In this document: positions 1 to 6,918 of the stretch, piece by piece
Numbering within the stretch: position 1 is the stretch's first letter
How the letters are laid out: each line of letters starts with the position of its first letter
Source of the DNA: Fervidibacter canadensis
Lineage (GTDB): Bacteria > Armatimonadota > Fervidibacteria > Fervidibacterales > Fervidibacteraceae
Reading direction: 5' to 3'
Length of the DNA stretch: 64,000 nt
Assembly: GCA_041446545.1 (NCBI GenBank)
Contig: JBGOEJ010000014.1
Span: 29,563-93,562, forward strand
Position numbers and translations under genes: made by a program
Notes under the pieces: model-generated
Told to the model about the DNA's origin: nothing
Databases searched by the model: none
What the model saw: the letters and a program-made list of their open reading frames with translations, nothing else

Positions 1-1
1 T

Positions 2-1285
2 TTCCGCTTCGGCGAAGTGGCGCCCCCAAAACCGATGGGCGTGGACGAATGGGAGCGTTGGACGCGCCAGAAAGCGATGGAGCGAAAAGGAGCGGGTTGG
101 GCGATTTACGCCGAAGCCGCTGCTGCCACCCTCGTCAACTGGCATGCTACCTTAGGCATCCCGTCAGTGAACGAGTTGCGGGGCATCAACGCCGTCGTGG
201 ACGGCGACATCCCGCCCGAAGCGGGGCTCAGTTCCTCGTCGGCGTTGTTCGTCGCTTTTTTGCTGGCATTGTTGCACCGCAACACTGCCATCCCGCCACG
301 CCCATCTCACCTTTCCCTCGCCGAACTTTGTGGCTATGGCGAATGGTTCGTCGGGACGCGGGGTGGGGCAGGCGACCACGCCGCTATCTTGCTGGCGCAG
401 CGGGGCAAAGTGTTGCGCGTCGGCTTTTTCCCGATGACGGTTGAGACGCTGCCTTTCCCCGATGACCTTTGCCTGCTGGTGATGGACAGTGGCGAGCGCG
501 CCCACAAAGCCAGTGGCGTCCGCCGTGAGTTCAACTTGCGGATTGCTGCCTACGAAGTCGGGATGATGCTTTGGCACGAACGCTTTCCCGACTTGCGTGA
601 CCGCTTGCAGCACCTTCGCGATGCGGCGCCGAAGCGTTTGGGCTCATCGGCACTAACTTATCGCCTGTTGCGGGCGTTGCCCGAACAGATTTCCTTTGGC
701 GAACTGTCAAGGGCGCTTCCCCATCGCGCTGCCGACCTTTCCCGCCTCGCCGCCAGTTGCGATGCGTTATCGCCATCGGAAATGGAGCGCACTTTCATAG
801 AGCCTCGCGGGGTCTGTTGGTTCGGCATCGCCGAATGTGAGCGAAGCGAACGGTTCGCTGAGGCACTGCAGAAAGGCGACGCTGCGCATCTTGGCGAACT
901 GATGACCTTGAGCCACGACGGCGACCGAGTGGCGCGTTGGCGAGAGAGCGTCAGCGAACCCTTCCGTTTTCCGACCGACGAAGCGCAACTTATTCGCGTG
1001 GAGGCGGAAGGGGTGCCGATGTGGCGGCAAGCAGGCAGTTACCGCTGCAGCACGCCTGCGTTGGACTTTTTGGTGGACGCCGCCCTTCAAGCGGGGGCGT
1101 TGGGGGCGCAATTGAGCGGGGCGGGTTTGGGCGGATGCGTGATGGCGCTTGCCCATCGCAACGACGCTGAACGCATTGCTCATCAAGTCACTGACGCTTA
1201 TGCAAAAGTTTTGGGGCGCAAGGTCACTTGGTTCATCGCCGAGCCGTGCGATGGGGCAGAAGCGTTGAGCGCTCCGCCAGAATGA
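2..1285 (+). CDS. galK: Galactokinase-like GHMP kinase, 5' end cut by window
   Basis: Probable galactokinase (ATP + galactose to galactose-1-phosphate, Leloir pathway, cytoplasm). The frame is already open at base 2; the first in-frame start (GTG at 17) leaves only about 70 residues before the ATP-binding motif EAGLSSSSAL, where full-length galactokinases have about 120, so the N-terminal sugar-binding signature lies upstream of the window. Visible are EAGLSSSSAL, a GGAGDHAAIL loop equivalent to the GGMMDQ region, and the C-terminal LSGAGLGGCV motif. The partner galT is about 17.5 kb away on the other strand, so the pathway is not one operon. Because the sugar-contacting N-terminus is missing, another GHMP sugar kinase (glucurono- or arabinokinase) cannot be excluded. 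Confidence 0.8.
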   Translation, partial: FRFGEVAPPKPMGVDEWERWTRQKAMERKGAGWAIYAEAAAATLVNWHATLGIPSVNELRGINAVVDGDIPPEAGLSSSSALFVAFLLALLHRNTAIPPRPSHLSLAELCGYGEWFVGTRGGAGDHAAILLAQRGKVLRVGFFPMTVETLPFPDDLCLLVMDSGERAHKASGVRREFNLRIAAYEVGMMLWHERFPDLRDRLQHLRDAAPKRLGSSALTYRLLRALPEQISFGELSRALPHRAADLSRLAASCDALSPSEMERTFIEPRGVCWFGIAECERSERFAEALQKGDAAHLGELMTLSHDGDRVARWRESVSEPFRFPTDEAQLIRVEAEGVPMWRQAGSYRCSTPALDFLVDAALQAGALGAQLSGAGLGGCVMALAHRNDAERIAHQVTDAYAKVLGRKVTWFIAEPCDGAEALSAPPE

Positions 1286-1307
1286 ATTTCACCGACAAAA
1301 CGGGGGG

Positions 1308-1763
1308 ATGGAATTGCCATCGGGGCGTGTCCACGAAGTTGTCAACCTCATCGTGTTGCCGCCAACCCTTTACGCATTGCCTAATGGCTGGTCTAAACTG
1401 GCTTTCGCTGCCGGCTACCTTGTCGGGACTTTCTGGCTGACGCCCGATTTGGATTTGGCGACGAGCCGTCCCGCAAGGCGGTGGGGAGTGCTCCGCCTTT
1501 TGTGGCTGCCTTATGCGTGGCTGTTTCCCCATCGGGGTGTCTCCCATCGCCCTTTATTGGGCGCCTTAACGCGCTTGCTTTACTTGGCGGCATTGGGTGG
1601 GTTGGGTTTATGGGCGTTAGACCGACTGGGTTACCATTGGCAACCCAGTTTCACCCTCGGTCGCAGTTGGCTCAGTTTCTTTGCAGGTTTGCTCCTCGCT
1701 GATGGCTTGCATTTGTTGCTGGATGCGTTGACGACAAGAAGGTCAAAGCATCGCCGCCGCTAA
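1308..1763 (+). CDS. DUF2227 putative metal-binding membrane protein
   Basis: Protein of about 150 residues of the DUF2227 family, annotated elsewhere only as uncharacterised metal-binding; function unknown. It carries the family pattern of acidic/histidine clusters between hydrophobic segments: TPDLDL near residue 45, PHRGVSHRP near 73 and DGLHLLLDA near 130, with about three membrane-spanning stretches. The ATG at 1308 sits directly on a G-rich tract, so the TTG at 1314, giving MPSGRVHEVVNL as is usual for this family, may be the true start. It lies 22 bp after the galactokinase stop on the same strand and could be co-transcribed. The C-terminus is a short basic tail. Confidence 0.7.
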   Translation: MELPSGRVHEVVNLIVLPPTLYALPNGWSKLAFAAGYLVGTFWLTPDLDLATSRPARRWGVLRLLWLPYAWLFPHRGVSHRPLLGALTRLLYLAALGGLGLWALDRLGYHWQPSFTLGRSWLSFFAGLLLADGLHLLLDALTTRRSKHRRR

Positions 1764-1819
1764 GTGACCTATCGCGGCGGTTCGCTTAAACATGAGCACA
1801 GCGGAATGGGGGGAGCGAG

Positions 1820-3409
1820 ATGTATCGCTTCGTCAGTCTGCTCGGCGTTTTCGGGTTGCTGTTGATCGCATGGCTTTTGAGCGAAGACAAAAGACGCATC
1901 CCTTGGCGGGTCATCGGTTGGGGCATCGGGTTGCAGGTGCTCTTTGCCCTCTTCATCCTCAAGACGCCGATAGGCTTGGCGATTTTTGATGCGACGCGCC
2001 TTTTTGTCAACCGCATCTTGGACTTCACCGTCGCGGGGGCTTCTTTCGTCTTTGGTTCGTTGGCGCTCAATCCCAACAACCCAGAACACCTTCGCTACGG
2101 TCAGCCGATGGGCTTCTTTTTCTTTTTCGGCGCTTTGCCGACCATCATCTTTTTCGCCTCCTTGATGTCCCTCCTGTATCACTTGGGTCTCATGCAAAAA
2201 GTCGTGCAAGCCGTCGCGTGGGTGATGGTGCGGACGATGGACACTTCTGGTGCGGAATCCTTGAACGCCGCCGCCAACATTTTCGTCGGTCAAACGGAAG
2301 CGCCCCTCGTCGTCAAGCCATATTTGGCGCAAATGACGAAGAGCGAATTAATGGCGGTGATGGCGGTGGGGTTTGCGACGATCGCCAGCGGCGTCTTCGC
2401 CGTTTACGCCAGCATGGGCGTGGATGCGGGGCATTTGCTGGCTGCCTCTGTGATGAGTGCTCCTGCCGCGTTGGTCATGGCGAAACTGATGTGCCCAGAA
2501 ACGGGAGAGCCGTTAACGAAAGGGACAGTGCGGCTCAAAGTGGAGCGGACGACGGTCAACATCATTGACGCCGCCGCCACAGGGGCGGCGGACGGGATGC
2601 GCTTGATGCTCAATGTCGGGGCGATGCTCATCGCTTTCTTGGGTTTGTTGGCGATGGTCAACTATGCGTTGGGCGTCTTGGATTCCTTCGTCATGCAAAG
2701 GCTGCTTCAACGCCCACCCATCGGGCTGAACTTGGACATGGTGTTGGGTTGGCTTTTTACGCCCCTTGCGGCGATGCTGGGGTTTGAGTGGCGGGATGTG
2801 CCGAAGATGGCAGCGATTTTGGGGACGCAAATTGCTGCCAATGAATTTGTCGCCTACACCAAACTCGTTGCCCTTAAAGATGTCATCTCGCCTCGTTCCT
2901 TCACGCTGGCGACTTACGCCCTCTGCGGTTTCGCTAACTTCGGCAGCATCGCCATCCAGTTGGGAGGCATCGGGGCGATGGTGCCCGAGCGACGGCAAGA
3001 TTTGGCGCGGTTGGGGCTGCGGGCGATGGTCGCAGGGGCTTTGGCATGTTACCTGACGGCGACGATTGCGGGCATCCTTATCAGCGACCATGAAGCCGAA
3101 TGGCGCTACCTTTTGGAGGTTCGCCAGCGCGCCGAACGGGTGAAAGTTCTGGTGCAACCGCGCCGCATCGTCCTCAAGTTCGTCCGAAGCGATGACCCTC
3201 AAGAGCGAGAAGTTGCTCATGAAGTTTTGACGAAATTGCGCCAGCGGGCGGAGCAACTTTGGCGGGAGACGGAGGCGAAGGCGCAAAGGCTATTGAAGCA
3301 AGGCAAAAAAGACGAAGCCGTTCGCCTCTACGACCAACTTGCCCAAATCATCGCCTTCCCTGAATGGGCAAAGAAAGCAAGACAAGCAGCACAGGCTTTG
3401 GGACACTGA
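1820..3409 (+). CDS. Concentrative nucleoside transporter (CNT/NupC family) with C-terminal helical tail
   Basis: Inner-membrane cation-coupled nucleoside uptake protein. About ten hydrophobic segments span residues 1-425; the family motif GQTEAPLVVKPYL starts at residue 157, followed by the gate domain and the conserved VAYTKL/FANFGSIAIQ region near residues 350-375. The protein is 529 residues; bacterial NupC proteins are about 400. The extra roughly 100 residues after the last membrane span are charged, helical and TPR-like (ending LLKQGKKDEAVRLYDQL then a short basic stretch), so this looks like a cytoplasmic appendage. ATG is preceded by a GGGGGGAG ribosome-binding site. The gene ends before an intrinsic terminator. 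Substrate cannot be told from sequence. Confidence 0.9.
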   Translation: MYRFVSLLGVFGLLLIAWLLSEDKRRIPWRVIGWGIGLQVLFALFILKTPIGLAIFDATRLFVNRILDFTVAGASFVFGSLALNPNNPEHLRYGQPMGFFFFFGALPTIIFFASLMSLLYHLGLMQKVVQAVAWVMVRTMDTSGAESLNAAANIFVGQTEAPLVVKPYLAQMTKSELMAVMAVGFATIASGVFAVYASMGVDAGHLLAASVMSAPAALVMAKLMCPETGEPLTKGTVRLKVERTTVNIIDAAATGAADGMRLMLNVGAMLIAFLGLLAMVNYALGVLDSFVMQRLLQRPPIGLNLDMVLGWLFTPLAAMLGFEWRDVPKMAAILGTQIAANEFVAYTKLVALKDVISPRSFTLATYALCGFANFGSIAIQLGGIGAMVPERRQDLARLGLRAMVAGALACYLTATIAGILISDHEAEWRYLLEVRQRAERVKVLVQPRRIVLKFVRSDDPQEREVAHEVLTKLRQRAEQLWRETEAKAQRLLKQGKKDEAVRLYDQLAQIIAFPEWAKKARQAAQALGH

Positions 3410-3426
3410 GACCGAAAAGGTTATAG

Positions 3427-3439
3427 CGGCTATTAGCCG
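3427..3439. repeat. Short palindrome CGGCT-ATT-AGCCG
   Basis: A 5-bp perfect stem with a 3-base loop just after the transporter stop. Very similar palindromes occur at 6111-6123 and 60145-60159, all outside genes. Confidence 0.4.
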
Positions 3440-3494
3440 TAGCAGGCAAAAAGATGGCTGAGCCTTAGCGGGGGAGAAAAAGGGCGAAAGTGGT

Positions 3495-3526
3495 GGGGAA
3501 ATGCCTCATTTTGCCCCTTTCGTTTT
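3495..3526 (+). terminator. Intrinsic terminator after nucleoside transporter
   Basis: GGGGAAATG pairs across a CCT loop with CATTTTGCCCC (one bulged G plus slippage in the A/T run), followed by TTTCGTTTT. It lies about 90 bp after the transporter stop and ahead of the cold-shock gene, so it separates the two transcription units. Confidence 0.6.
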
Positions 3527-3570
3527 GACCGCCGATGCGTCACCCTTTTGCCTGACGCTTTCGGTCGTCG

Positions 3571-3667
3571 TTGTCGTGGCGGCACCGAACTGAGGAAGTC
3601 GGACGCCGCTGACGAAGGCGCACCGGGAAGCGAAATCTCACAAGGAGGTTCGGTGCTGTCATGGCAA
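3571..3667 (+). promoter_or_regulatory. Cold-shock leader with 21-bp stem burying the start codon
   Basis: Bases 3571-3591 pair without interruption with 3647-3667 (21 pairs, 5 of them G-U). The right arm begins in the last bases of the AAGGAGG ribosome-binding site, covers the spacer, the ATG at 3661 and the second codon. The 55-base loop contains a smaller CGCC/GGCG hairpin (3604-3607 with 3617-3620). Such a fold should block initiation when closed; a temperature-responsive switch is the obvious inference for a cold-shock mRNA, as structured 5' leaders control cspA in E. coli. Confidence 0.65.
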
Positions 3668-3885
3668 AGCACCAAGGGACGGTCAAGTGGTTCAACGAAT
3701 CAAAAGGCTACGGTTTCATCGCCTGCGACGATGGGACAGAAGCCTTCGTCCATTACTCCGCCATTGAAGGGCGTGGCTTCCGCACCCTTCGGCAAGGTGA
3801 CCGCGTTGAGTTGGAAGTGTCGCCTTCTCCCAAGGGTCTGCGAGCGGAGAAAGTGCGCGTCCTCAAGAACGGTGATTGGATGTAA
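3661..3885 (+). CDS. Cold-shock protein (CspA family)
   Basis: A 74-residue single cold-shock domain that binds single-stranded RNA/DNA and acts as an RNA chaperone. RNP1 is visible as KGYGFIA (residues 16-22) and RNP2 as EAFVHYSAI (26-34); the N-terminal GTVKWFNESKGYGFI stretch is nearly canonical. The length is slightly above the usual 66-70 residues. AAGGAGG lies 12 bases before ATG. It is monocistronic: an intrinsic terminator lies on each side. A 21-bp stem in the leader covers the start codon, which suggests translational control. Confidence 0.97.
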   Translation: MAKHQGTVKWFNESKGYGFIACDDGTEAFVHYSAIEGRGFRTLRQGDRVELEVSPSPKGLRAEKVRVLKNGDWM

Positions 3886-3910
3886 ACGAGCGGGCTAACC
3901 CGCTTTGGTG

Positions 3911-3967
3911 CTGACCGCCCAACACGGTCGCCGATAAGGTGACGGTCGTTGGGCGGTCAGTTTTTTT
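3911..3967 (+). terminator. Strong intrinsic terminator after cold-shock gene
   Basis: CTGACCGCCCAAC (3911-3923) pairs perfectly with GTTGGGCGGTCAG (3948-3960), directly followed by seven T. An inner GTCGCC/GGTGAC hairpin fills the loop. It starts 26 bases after the stop codon. Confidence 0.93.
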
Positions 3968-3976
3968 GATGGGTTG

Positions 3977-4063
3977 CGTGCTATCCTTTTGCTCACGAAT
4001 CGCTTGCGATGGGGGAAGGAAACAACAATGCCAATGGTGCCGAAAAGGAGGCTGGATAGCACG
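3977..4063 (+). promoter_or_regulatory. Leader inverted repeat at the aminotransferase start
   Basis: CGTGCTATCC (3977-3986) is perfectly complementary to GGATAGCACG (4054-4063), which fills the space between the AAAGGAGG site and the ATG at 4064. The adjoining TCCTTTT (3984-3990) is also complementary to AAAAGGA of the ribosome-binding site, so the same strand can mask either element. A small ATCG-CTTG-CGAT hairpin (3999-4010) sits inside. Translational control is inferred. Confidence 0.5.
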
Positions 4064-5284
4064 ATGTCGGAGCCGACCGTTTTAGATTCGTGGCAGGATT
4101 TAGCGCCACCAAACCGCATCCTTATGGGCGCAGGTCCCAGCAATGTTGATCCCCGCGTCCTGCGGGCGATGATTCACCAACCGATCGGGCATTTGGATCC
4201 CGCTTTCCTTGCCATCATGGACGAAGTGAAGGAGGGGTTGCGGCGCCTCTTTCAAACCCGCAATGAACTGACTTTTCCTATCTCAGGCACGGGGTCGGCA
4301 GGGATGGAAGCGTGCTTGGCGAACCTCATTGAGCCGGGCGACCGAGTCCTCGTTTTGCTCAACGGATTTTTTGGCGACCGCATGGCGCAAATGGCGCGTC
4401 GGCTCGGCGGTGAAGTCGTTGTCGTGGAGCGGGAGTGGGGAACCGCCTTTGAACCTGAGGAAGTTCGCCAAGCCCTCAGCCGTCATCGTCCCAAAGTTGT
4501 TTGCTTGGTTCATGCCGAAACTTCTACGGGCGTGCTCCAGCCCGTTGCGGACATCATTCCCTTTGTCCGTGAACACGATGCGTTGCTGGTTTTGGATACG
4601 GTCACCTCGTTGGGCGGTGTGCCCGTGTCGGTGGACGAGTGGGGTGTGGATGTGGCTTACTCGGCGACCCAAAAATGCCTCGGCGCACCGCCGGGCTTGG
4701 CGCCCGTCACTTTCAACGAGCGCGCTATCGCTGCTTTGAAAACTCGCCAGCGACCTTGCGTCAGTTGGTATCTGGACGCCTTGCTGGTGCAAAGTTATTG
4801 GGGCGATGACCGTGCCTATCACCACACCGCCCCCATCAACATGGTCTTTGCGTTGCGGGAAGCCTTGCGGCTCATTGACGAGGAAGGCTTGGAGGCTCGT
4901 TTCTTGCGCCACCAAGTCAATGGCGAGGCGATGATGGCAGGTTTGCAAGCGCTGGGGTTAACTTTGCTGGTGCGCGAGCCGTCCCATCGCTTGCCTGTCC
5001 TCGTCACCGCCTTAGTGCCTGAGGGGGTGGACGAAGCGAAAGTGCGGGCAAGGTTGCTCCACGAGTTTCACTTGGAAATCAGCGCGGGCTTGGGTCCGCT
5101 CAAAGGGCGCATCTTTCGGTTCGGCTTGATGGGTTATTCGTCCCAAAAGCGCCATGTCCTTTTGGCGCTGACAGCATTGGGGATGATTTTGCGGGAAGAG
5201 GGGTTTGCATGTGCCTTGGATGCTGCCATCGCCGCCGCTCAAGCCGTTTACCGACAGCACGCCGATGTTAAGGTGGAAGTTTGA
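4064..5284 (+). CDS. Class V aminotransferase (alanine-glyoxylate / serine-pyruvate type)
   Basis: PLP-dependent aminotransferase that would move amino groups between alanine or serine and glyoxylate/pyruvate in the cytoplasm. The 406-residue chain shows the family start GAGPSNVDPRV, the glycine-rich PISGTGSAGMEA, the cofactor aspartate region VLDTVTSLGG, and the Schiff-base lysine in YSATQKCLGAPPG. The start at 4064 is chosen because AAAGGAGG is 11 bases upstream; in-frame upstream ATGs at 3974 and 4028 lack a site and would add non-conserved residues. It is followed after 23 bp by the MlaE permease gene with no evident functional link. Exact amino donor cannot be assigned. Confidence 0.9.
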   Translation: MSEPTVLDSWQDLAPPNRILMGAGPSNVDPRVLRAMIHQPIGHLDPAFLAIMDEVKEGLRRLFQTRNELTFPISGTGSAGMEACLANLIEPGDRVLVLLNGFFGDRMAQMARRLGGEVVVVEREWGTAFEPEEVRQALSRHRPKVVCLVHAETSTGVLQPVADIIPFVREHDALLVLDTVTSLGGVPVSVDEWGVDVAYSATQKCLGAPPGLAPVTFNERAIAALKTRQRPCVSWYLDALLVQSYWGDDRAYHHTAPINMVFALREALRLIDEEGLEARFLRHQVNGEAMMAGLQALGLTLLVREPSHRLPVLVTALVPEGVDEAKVRARLLHEFHLEISAGLGPLKGRIFRFGLMGYSSQKRHVLLALTALGMILREEGFACALDAAIAAAQAVYRQHADVKVEV

Positions 5285-5307
5285 GTGGCGGGAAAGGGGT
5301 GTTGTCC

Positions 5308-6090
5308 ATGCTCGGAGTGACGAGCGCTAAACGCCCTACTTTCATCACGGCTTTCCTGCATGGCTTCCTCATCTGGTTCGGCGAGTTGTTTTGGCTGGGA
5401 AAAGAGAGCCTTTCCTCATTACGGGCAAAATGGGTCAGCACCCTCTCGGTGGAACAAATCGCTTTGGCGGGTTGGCGTTCCTTGCCCATCGTCCTTTTGA
5501 CCGTCTCCGCTGCAGGCGCCGTCCTCGCCCTTTACACCGCCCACGAACTTGCCTCGCGGGGTGGTGATCGGTTCGTCGGCTGGCTCATCGCTTACACGAT
5601 TTTCCGAGAGGTTTCGCCAGTGGCGACAGGTTTGGTCGTCGCCGCTCGCGTCGGCTCCGCCTACGCCGCCGAATTGGGGACGATGAAAGTGACAGAGCAA
5701 ATTGATGCCTTGAGGGTGATGGGCGTTAGCCCTGTCGCTTTTTTGGTCGTGCCTCGCTTGATCGCATGTGTCGTCGTAACGCCTGTTTTGTGCCTCTTAG
5801 GGGATGTGGCAGGGACGGTTGGCGGTTATTTGGTGGCGACCAAGGCAGGTGTAGCACCTGCCGTTTACCTCTCGTCCATCCGCAGTTTCATGGACTTTGG
5901 CGATTTGTTTTGGGGCATGGTCAAAACCATTCCCTTTGGGATGCTCATCGCCTTGGTCAGTTGCCGAGAAGGTTTGCGGGTGGAAGGGGGAGCGATGGGC
6001 GTCGGACGGGCGACCACTGATGCGGTCGTCATCTCTTTCGTCCTCGTTTACGCCGCCGATTACTTGCTCTCGGCGTTGCTCCCACGATGA
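5308..6090 (+). CDS. mlaE: MlaE/YrbE-type lipid ABC transporter permease
   Basis: Inner-membrane permease of the Mla/MCE lipid transport class, which moves phospholipids or other lipids between membranes in diderm bacteria. About five membrane segments; the family core is recognisable in RVGSAYAAELGTMKVTEQIDAL followed (after a short loop) by a second helix pair with GGYLVA. ATG at 5308 follows GGGAAAGGGG; a TTG at 5281 overlapping the previous stop is an alternative. The cognate ATPase (MlaF) and MCE substrate-binding protein (MlaD) are not in this window, so the gene is unlinked from its partners or works with remote ones. It is close to the family length of about 260 residues. Confidence 0.88.
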   Translation: MLGVTSAKRPTFITAFLHGFLIWFGELFWLGKESLSSLRAKWVSTLSVEQIALAGWRSLPIVLLTVSAAGAVLALYTAHELASRGGDRFVGWLIAYTIFREVSPVATGLVVAARVGSAYAAELGTMKVTEQIDALRVMGVSPVAFLVVPRLIACVVVTPVLCLLGDVAGTVGGYLVATKAGVAPAVYLSSIRSFMDFGDLFWGMVKTIPFGMLIALVSCREGLRVEGGAMGVGRATTDAVVISFVLVYAADYLLSALLPR

Positions 6091-6110
6091 CTGACCATCG
6101 TCTGTGGGAG

Positions 6111-6123
6111 TGGCTATCAGCCA
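6111..6123. repeat. Short palindrome TGGCT-ATC-AGCCA
   Basis: Perfect 5-bp stem with 3-base loop in the gap between the permease stop and the SDR start; same type as 3427-3439 and 60145-60159. Confidence 0.4.
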
Positions 6124-6149
6124 TGACCGCCGTCAGGAGGGATTCGGTC

Positions 6150-6911
6150 GTGAAGAAAGTGGCGATTGTCACGGGTTCGGCGCGAGGCATCGGAAAAGCC
6201 ATCGCCACTCGCCTCGCTCATGATGGTTACGCTGTCGTCATCGCCGATATTTTGGAAGAGTTGGCGACGCAAACGGCAGAGGAATTGCGCCGCCAAGGTT
6301 TTTCTGCCCTTGCTGTCCCGACGGATGTTCGTCAAGAGCCGCAAGTGCAGCGGATGGTGGAAGAAGCCGTCAAGGCATTTGGAGGCGTGGATGTGTTGGT
6401 CAACAACGCTGGCGTTATGTGGCGAGGGAATGTGACCGAAACGCCGACAGACGCCTTTGATTTCGTCCTGTCGGTGAACCTGCGGGGCGCTTTTTTGGGC
6501 ATCAAACACGCCGCACCCGTCATGCGCCGAAGAGGCGGTGGGGTTATCGTCAACATCGCTTCCATTCACGCCTTCGCCACGCAAGCTGGAATGGCAGCCT
6601 ATGCCGCCTCCAAGACAGGCTTGATTGGACTCACCCGTGCTGCCGCCTTGGATTTAGGGCAATGGAACATCCGCGTCGTTGCCATCTGCCCTGGGGCAGT
6701 GGATGCGCCGATGCTTTGGGACAAGGTCAACGAAGCGGAAGCCAAAGAGACAGCACGCCGTTGGGCAAATGCCTCGCCTTTGAACACCATCTTGCGCCCA
6801 GAGGATGTGGCGCATTGCGTGGCATGGGTCGTCAGCGACCATGCTCGGATGTTGACTGGCGTCGCCATCTTGTTGGACGCGGGGGTGGCAACGGATTTGC
6901 GCATCCGCTAA
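6150..6911 (+). CDS. Short-chain dehydrogenase/reductase (classical SDR)
   Basis: NAD(P)-dependent oxidoreductase of unknown substrate, 253 residues. Cofactor motif TGSARGIG near residue 8, NNAG near 85, and the catalytic Ser then YAASK pair (around residues 140-156) are intact. GTG at 6150 is preferred: AGGAGG lies 9 bases upstream and the protein then starts right at the Rossmann strand. The ATG at 6087 overlapping the permease stop would add 21 unconserved residues. The C-terminal part ending GVAILLDAGV is typical of fabG-like and sugar/polyol SDRs. It converges with the hexosaminidase gene with 7 bp between the stops. Confidence 0.9.
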   Translation: MKKVAIVTGSARGIGKAIATRLAHDGYAVVIADILEELATQTAEELRRQGFSALAVPTDVRQEPQVQRMVEEAVKAFGGVDVLVNNAGVMWRGNVTETPTDAFDFVLSVNLRGAFLGIKHAAPVMRRRGGGVIVNIASIHAFATQAGMAAYAASKTGLIGLTRAAALDLGQWNIRVVAICPGAVDAPMLWDKVNEAEAKETARRWANASPLNTILRPEDVAHCVAWVVSDHARMLTGVAILLDAGVATDLRIR

Positions 6912-6918
6912 CTCACCT

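Noticed and set aside
3592..3610. GAGGAAGTCGGACGCC in the csp leader as an RNase P RNA start
   Set aside because: Only a partial similarity to GAGGAAAGTCCGG and there are fewer than 70 bases before the gene; no room for RNase P RNA.
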